A DNA stretch of 64,000 bases, taken from the NCBI GenBank assembly GCA_014898415.1, contig RCTD01000024.1, positions 868,001 through 932,000 on the forward strand, given 5' to 3'. The translations under genes were made by a program, and so were the position numbers. Positions within the stretch are counted from its first letter, which is position 1, and every line of letters begins with the position of its first letter. Positions 58,588-64,000 of the stretch are shown in pieces. This DNA comes from Stromatinia cepivora. Lineage: Eukaryota; Ascomycota; Leotiomycetes; Helotiales; Sclerotiniaceae. The notes beneath the pieces are model-generated. The model saw only the letters and a list, made by a program, of their open reading frames with translations, had not been told where the DNA came from and did not search any database.

Positions 58588-60397
58588 CACATGGACCCCG
58601 TTCTCACCCAGGGACAAAAGGTTAAACCAGAAAGAAAAGGAGAAGCCATATTGAAATAAACCGTACAAATATATGTAAGCTTTTTACTTCACGGAGCGAT
58701 CCGTATATGCACATCTTCAAAGCGGGGTTATGTTCAGCTGAGTGAAGGTGCTAGTACAAGGAAAGAAATAATCGAATCAATTGGCTTAGGTTACGCATGG
58801 CTGCGACGCATGACTAGCTACTTGAGATGAAGCCTAAACTTCGAACAAATCAAACTATAACTACCACCTTTTATCTCTCAAATCGCAAATCGCTCAAACT
58901 ACTCTCCCTTTTATGCACAAAGTAGCCGAGGCATTTCATTGTCAAGTATTTGATATTTATGTTACCCTAGCTTGATTAATCGAATGTATTAAATCTGCAT
59001 TGTCAATCTATCGAAATCTTAGATTGATCTTCAATTGCAAAGTGGTGCCCAAGTCAAAAGCGAGCACCGAATTAGTCATTCGCAAACTTTCTGGAAATGC
59101 GATACTTTGAGGCTGATATCTAAACATGGTATCAGCATGCCTTTTTTCCGGTTTGGAATGAAGGAAGCTCCATTATGCATTTGCCCTGCTTCTTGACAGC
59201 TGAGTGGTAAAATCTCGCATTGGGTTAATATCGCGTCATTGTAATTGTGCTGGAAAGGTAGTAAAGAGCAATGGAATTCGTGAAGCTTGTGTTTTGAAAA
59301 TGTGTGGGAGAGGAAAAATCCGCCAAAGTTCAGGATCTAGCACTGGAGTGTCTGATTTGGAATTCAATATGTAAGTATCATTACAAATAGCCACTCGGGA
59401 GTTGTGAGTACCCAGTTTAATGAACCGAAAGGGTTAAAATTGGCCTCGATGAAGCTAATTACCTTGCCTCACCGCGTGAACCGTTTACCGCCTACCATTT
59501 TGCAAAACGTACGCGTAGAGTAGGATGGGAGGCGGTAAGTGGCTGTTTATTGGGTAGGAGTTATGGATCTTCAATAAGTTGTTGGAGATGATTCCACCCT
59601 TCAACAAATTCCAAAGCAAATTCATTTGGTAATTATACCAACGAGCAAAGACAAAAGCCTAGGGACAATGAATTAAGCTTTGAAAATTTAATACAGACCT
59701 TCCCAGAAAATAAACTTAAAACCAAGAATAGGTTATGACAGAACTAGCCAATCATTAACTAGGGATGGATAGCTTTCCCCAGTTTCAGATATTCTCTCCC
59801 TGCAAGCATCGAGCAATAATTCAAAGATCATTGCTAAAATCAATATAACCGAGGCCTGAGTACGAGATGTGATTTGTACTTCACTGCAAATCTAGAACTA
59901 TGCTTGGCCGCCAAATCGCCACAATGCGGGCCATGTACTTCCGTGAACAAAATCAGACATACGAGGAAATGGCATGACACATTAGGCAAAAAGTTCAATT
60001 TTGGTGTGACCCCGGATCGCAGGATAGATTCTCCAATCGCTAGGTCTATTAGCGACGTAAATCCGGGGCCACGCAGATACCCCTTAGTCTCGATTGAGTA
60101 AAATCTCCGACGCAAAATAAGAATCCTTGTCAACAATCATTTGATTTTTGTATGCTTTCGAGGTGTTGGTGGAAAACGGAGAGTACTGCTTCCGTTTTCT
60201 TTTGGGTGCTTTGGTTTTAATGTAGCTTGTAATTATGTTATGTGCGTCGTGAAGGTTTGTGTTGTCAAAGCTTTAGCGAAGAAATATCTAAAACTGTACA
60301 TAAACCATTGGTTCCCCGTCGTGAAATTCATTCAAAGGTCGAATCATCCATCCATCCTTGCAGAGATTCGCTCTCAGTCAGGGAACCACTCTACACC
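58588..60397. other. shared upstream region, otherwise unassigned
   Basis: 1.8 kb between the divergent oxidase and sugar transporter. The plus and minus frames around 59840-60136 overlap each other and show no domain. No repeat or RNA is seen. Confidence 0.4.
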
Positions 60398-62429
60398 ATG
60401 TTCGCCGACGAGAAAATAGGTGTGGAGACGCACCAAGAACATGTAGGTGACATTGCGGAAAAAAGGAGTAACAGAGCTGACAAGTTGAATGTAGAAGGGC
60501 GAAAATAATGTAGCGCAAGTCAAGGTGGTGAAAGGCGATGAGGCTTTTGCGCAAGCAATGTTGAAGGAGCCACCGAAAACGTGGTCAGGTCGATCCTTCA
60601 CACTATACGCCTGCGCCGTGGTAGCTTTCTTCTGCAGTACATGCAACGGATTTGATGGCTCCATGTTCAACTCCCTCCTCGCAATGGAGCAATTTAGAAA
60701 GTACTTTAACGTGGAGAACGATGGTGCTTGGACAGGCATAGTTACATCGATGTATTCAATCGGAAGCGTTGTTTCTATTCCCTTCATTGGACCAGCGATT
60801 GATACTTGGGGAAGAAAGGTCGGTATTTATATTGGAGCATCATCGATTGTCTTGGGAACAATAATTCAGTCCACCACACTCCACTCGAGTAATGCGATCG
60901 GACAATTTATGGGCGGCAGATTTCTACTTGGATTTGGTGTGGGAATAGTTGCATCGGCGGGACCAACGTGCGTAATGACAACTCTCAGGTCAGGCTGAAA
61001 ACTTTAAAAGCTAACTTGTCACAAGATATGTTGTTGAAACGTCGCATCCTGCCCATCGAGGCGTTGTCACTGCTGTAAGTCCATATAACTCCCCAAATAC
61101 AGGCGGTGAAACTGACCAGCCTCATAGTTCTATAACACATTTTGGTTAGTTTATACACAATACACAATAATTCATACCTTTTAAAACAATCAATTTCTTT
61201 CAACTTCACCAGAAAACCCATGGCTAACCTGACCAGGTTTGTTGGCTCAATCCTTGCTTCGGGAGCTGCACGAGGAAGTGCAAATCTAACTGGCAATATG
61301 TCCTGGCAAGTTCCAGTCTGGCTGCAAATGGCATTTCCGGGACTTTGCATCGTCCTGGCATGGGCTCTTCCCGAAAGTCCACGTTGGCAATATGTACACG
61401 GTCAACGAGACAAGGCGAAAGCAATGCTTACACGATATCATGGCGAAGGGAATCCGAATAGTGTTTGGGTCGAAATGCAGCTTAATGAGTATGAAGAGTT
61501 TTTGGAGATGGATGGCGCCGATAAAAGATGGTGGGATTATCGAGCACTGTTTAAAGACAGAGCTTCAAGATATCGTTTAGCCTGCAACTGCACTATCGCT
61601 ATATTTGGACAGTGGGCTGGAAATGGTATATCAAATAGTCTATTTATGATCCAATATGCTGACTCGATGCTAAGGTCCACTTTCGTACTTCATTTCAGCT
61701 GTTCTTGACACGGCAGGAATCACGAACTCGATAACACAACTAAACCTCAATCTGGGTCTAAATGTCATGCAATTTGGGCTGGCTCTATTCGGTGCTACGC
61801 TCGTGGATAAAGTTGGGCGCCGTCCATTACTATTATTCGCAAACATCGGGTGCGCCATAGTGTGGATCGGAGCCACAGTCTCGTCATCCATCAATGCCAA
61901 CACGAGTAGCAAGAGCAGTGGCGCAGCTGTTGTGGCCATGATATTCCTCTTCGATGCCATCTTCAGCATAGGTTTTACACCGTTACAAGCATTGTATCCT
62001 GTCGAAGTTCTGAGTTTCGAGATGAGGGCCAAAGGAATGGCATTCAGCAACTTGGCTGTAGCAGCAGGTATGTTCTTCCTAGCTTACTCTCTCACTTTTT
62101 GAACTAACAACAAGTGCTAGCGACTCTTGTAAATCAGTTTGCATATCCTGTGGCTCTGAAAAAGATCAAATGGAAGACCTATCTTGTTTTTGTGATTTGG
62201 TGTCCAATCCAAGCTCTCGTGATTTACTTCTTTATTCCAGAGACGAAAAACCGTACTGTAAGTTGCACTCGGAATTCTGTGAACAATGAGCACATCTGAC
62301 CCTCTACTATAGTTGGAAGAATTGGATAACATATTCCGAGCCAAGAACCCAAGGAAAGCATCTCTGGAGAAGAAGAAATTGGCTCTTGACGAGAATGAGA
62401 ACATTGTGAAAGTGGAAGAAGTTATTTGA
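60398..62429 (+). CDS. MFS sugar transporter (lactose-permease-like)
   Basis: Eight exons: 60398..60442, 60495..60988, 61026..61074, 61128..61144, 61237..61625, 61675..62067, 62121..62257, 62313..62429; 546 aa. All phases join. The first intron (GTAGGT, GCTGAC, TGTAG) is required, otherwise the frame stops at 60506. Sugar-porter signatures are DTWGRKVG after segment 2, ETSHPAHRGVV, PESPRW after segment 6, LVDKVGRRPLL after segment 8 and PETKNRT after segment 12. Twelve helices fit. An exon of only 17 bp and an intron of only 37 bp are unusual. Close relatives take up disaccharides such as lactose or cellobiose; the true substrate is not visible. Confidence 0.88.
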
Positions 62430-63290
62430 GAGCGACGGCGTCAAGATGCCCTAGAGTGATGGTGATGATGTATCAAGATTTTTAGTAGCTAAAGGGTATC
62501 CTTGCGATCCTCCTAGGGTAATACTTGCATTTATAAGAAATAATAACGGTTGATACCGTGGATATTTCTTTTGAAATGTTGTTGTGATATTGGAGAGAGG
62601 TGTAACCGGTGGTGACCATCAAAATTTTCAATATAATAATAGTTAGGATTTCAAAAAAATTAATAATTTATTTTAATTATTTTTGTGGAAAAGTTATTCA
62701 AGATTTTTATATTTTTTTAATTTGTATATAAATTGTATACAAATTAAAATTCGAAAATAAATTATAAATAATATAATTAATTGTTGTTAATTATTAATAA
62801 ATCAAAATTTAATTATTTCTTAGAATCTGTAACTAATAATCGAAAGATCGATAATTTCGAAAAGATTGATCTTGAGCACTAGCCGCTTGGGGTCGATCGG
62901 TATATCGAATCCTTCAATCCGTGATAATTTGGATGATTTGGATGATTTGGATGATTGAATAGTTGAATAATTGAAAGAAAGTTGAAGATTACGAAATAAA
63001 TTCTTGTAGCTGTCATCTCTATAAGCTCCTCTCAGGTGGTCTGTGCACAGGCTCAAATAGTATACACTTTCGATATACTAAAAAGTTATATCTTGAAAAA
63101 TTTTAAAAAATATCTCAAAATTCGTTCTAATTCATTGTATCTCATTGGCCGAATAGATATTTTAGCGTCAGGAGCTCATTTCAGCACTTAAGGGGATAAT
63201 ATAAAGGGATCATTAGGGCCATCACTTTCTCAGAAGAACTACCAATCCAGGTAATTTGTCTCCCCCAGCTAAGCGAAGGGGGCATCGTCA
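62430..63290. other. AT-rich island
   Basis: 62630-63130 is strongly AT-rich with TTAATAATTTATTTTAA-like text. It resembles the block at 1-8950 and may be another small degraded repeat. A short TTGGATGA/TTTGGATGATTTGGATGA repeat is near 62930. Confidence 0.45.
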
Positions 63291-63354
63291 CCGTGCAATG
63301 TCATCACAGTAATACAGTAACGAGACAGGTGATTTATGGATCAAATATTATGAA

Positions 63355-63450
63355 AGACAACAACCCCGAAGACAACAACCCCGAAGACAACAACCCCGAA
63401 GACAACAACCCCGAAGACAACAACCCCGAAGACAACAACCCCGAAGACAA
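63355..63450. repeat. 15-bp tandem repeat, six to seven units
   Basis: Copies of GACAACAACCCCGAA, nearly perfect. On the plus strand the frame 63293-63505 reads repeated DNNPE; on the minus strand another frame reads LLSSG. Whether either is translated cannot be told. Confidence 0.9.
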
Positions 63451-63612
63451 CAACACCGACCAACCCCCTCCCCGACGGCAAAACCGAAGGACAACCCGAC
63501 CCTGAACAAGCGACCCCAACCCGAACCCACCCCAGAGTGAAAAGTTACCAAATTGAACCATTCTAACTTCCCCGTCCACCCAGGAAAAGGCCAAACCACT
63601 TCTTCTTTTCTC

Positions 63613-64000
63613 CTACGTATCCTTGCAATAATCCCTCAAATCAACCCACTGCTTCGACACGTCTAAGGCCCCAGAACTCTCGGCGAGAGAAGCCAGCGCA
63701 ACAAGCCCAACAATTTCTAACGGCGCCTGTTTGCCCTTTGGAGCGTTTAGGTCCAACGTGGATACACGTGCAGTAAAGCCTCCAGCCACATCACTTAATT
63801 TTCGCATTGTATCGGTGCTCAACCCTCCATTAACAGTGTATGGCGACGACGATTGATAGCCTGAAGACGAGGATTTTGCACCTTCAGACGTGGTGGGAGA
63901 ATCCGCATCAGGAAGTGGAGATGGGGATGGAGGTGTCACTTCACGCCAACGCGATGGCTGTAATAGTGACAACAAAGGACTGGAGGACTCCTGCATATCG
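63613..64000 (-). CDS. 3' end of an unrecognised gene, cut by the window edge
   Basis: Minus frame open from the right edge to a stop at 63613. The first Met visible (63996) need not be the start, since the frame continues upstream. The text is Ser/Pro-rich (PPSPSPLPDADSP), then more ordered (DTMRKLSDVAGGFTARVSTL, LEIVGLVALASLAESSGALD), ending WVDLRDYCKDT. Protein-like and intact, but I recognise no family. Confidence 0.55.
   Translation of the reverse strand, partial: DMQESSSPLLSLLQPSRWREVTPPSPSPLPDADSPTTSEGAKSSSSGYQSSSPYTVNGGLSTDTMRKLSDVAGGFTARVSTLDLNAPKGKQAPLEIVGLVALASLAESSGALDVSKQWVDLRDYCKDT

Noticed and set aside
60398..60530. Apparent one-base frameshift at the start of the sugar transporter
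   Set aside because: Explained by a standard 52-bp intron (60443-60494) with good donor, branch site and acceptor.

Overview
The window is nuclear DNA of a filamentous ascomycete (Pezizomycotina). Genes are split by short introns of about 37 to 166 bp with GT...AG ends and CTAAC/CTGAC-like branch sites. There is a eukaryotic tRNA-Ser, a HET-domain relic, an F-box gene, COX15, a LAMTOR1-like gene with MGNC lipidation start, and clear marks of repeat-induced point mutation (RIP). A Leotiomycetes/Sclerotiniaceae-type genome would fit, but that is inference from overall character only.

Layout. 1-8950 is an extremely AT-rich block of RIP-destroyed transposons. It holds one short LTR element that can be delimited to the base (2828-5108, two 163-bp LTRs, GTTTT target duplication) and a probable Gypsy-type LTR at 1324-1625. 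9000-14450 holds relics of genes, including a broken HET-domain gene. 14464-15347 is an intact F-box gene. 15.3-20.6 kb is largely featureless, with coding-like scraps. 20.6-26.2 kb carries a small Cys/His-rich protein gene, a LAMTOR1-like gene, a Harbinger-like MITE and a Ser/Thr-rich wall-protein gene with a frame break. 27.3-28.2 kb is a RIP-marked tandem duplication. A tRNA-Ser(AGA) lies at 29.3 kb and a large NYN-domain gene at 29.7-31.8 kb, divergent from a broken locus resembling dimeric alpha-beta barrel (ABM) proteins.

The most interesting stretch is 34.8-40.0 kb. It holds one intact UstYa-family (DUF3328) gene, a second UstYa-family gene broken by a frameshift and a 19-bp minisatellite, and a secreted precursor carrying six copies of a GFFNNG-type peptide separated mostly by Lys-Arg sites. 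Together these look like a small ribosomally synthesised peptide (dikaritin-type RiPP) locus, apparently in decay. I know of no described product with this core.

40.4-45.9 kb is ordinary: COX15, a nucleotide-sugar/triose-phosphate-type transporter, and an acidic membrane protein with repeats. 46-55 kb is gene-poor, with an MFS transporter relic and several unassigned small genes. 55.7-62.4 kb holds an atypical Ras-like GTPase, a BBE-type FAD-linked oxidase and a seven-transition MFS sugar transporter gene. The last 1.6 kb has an AT-rich island, a 15-bp tandem repeat and the 3' end of a gene that runs off the right edge.
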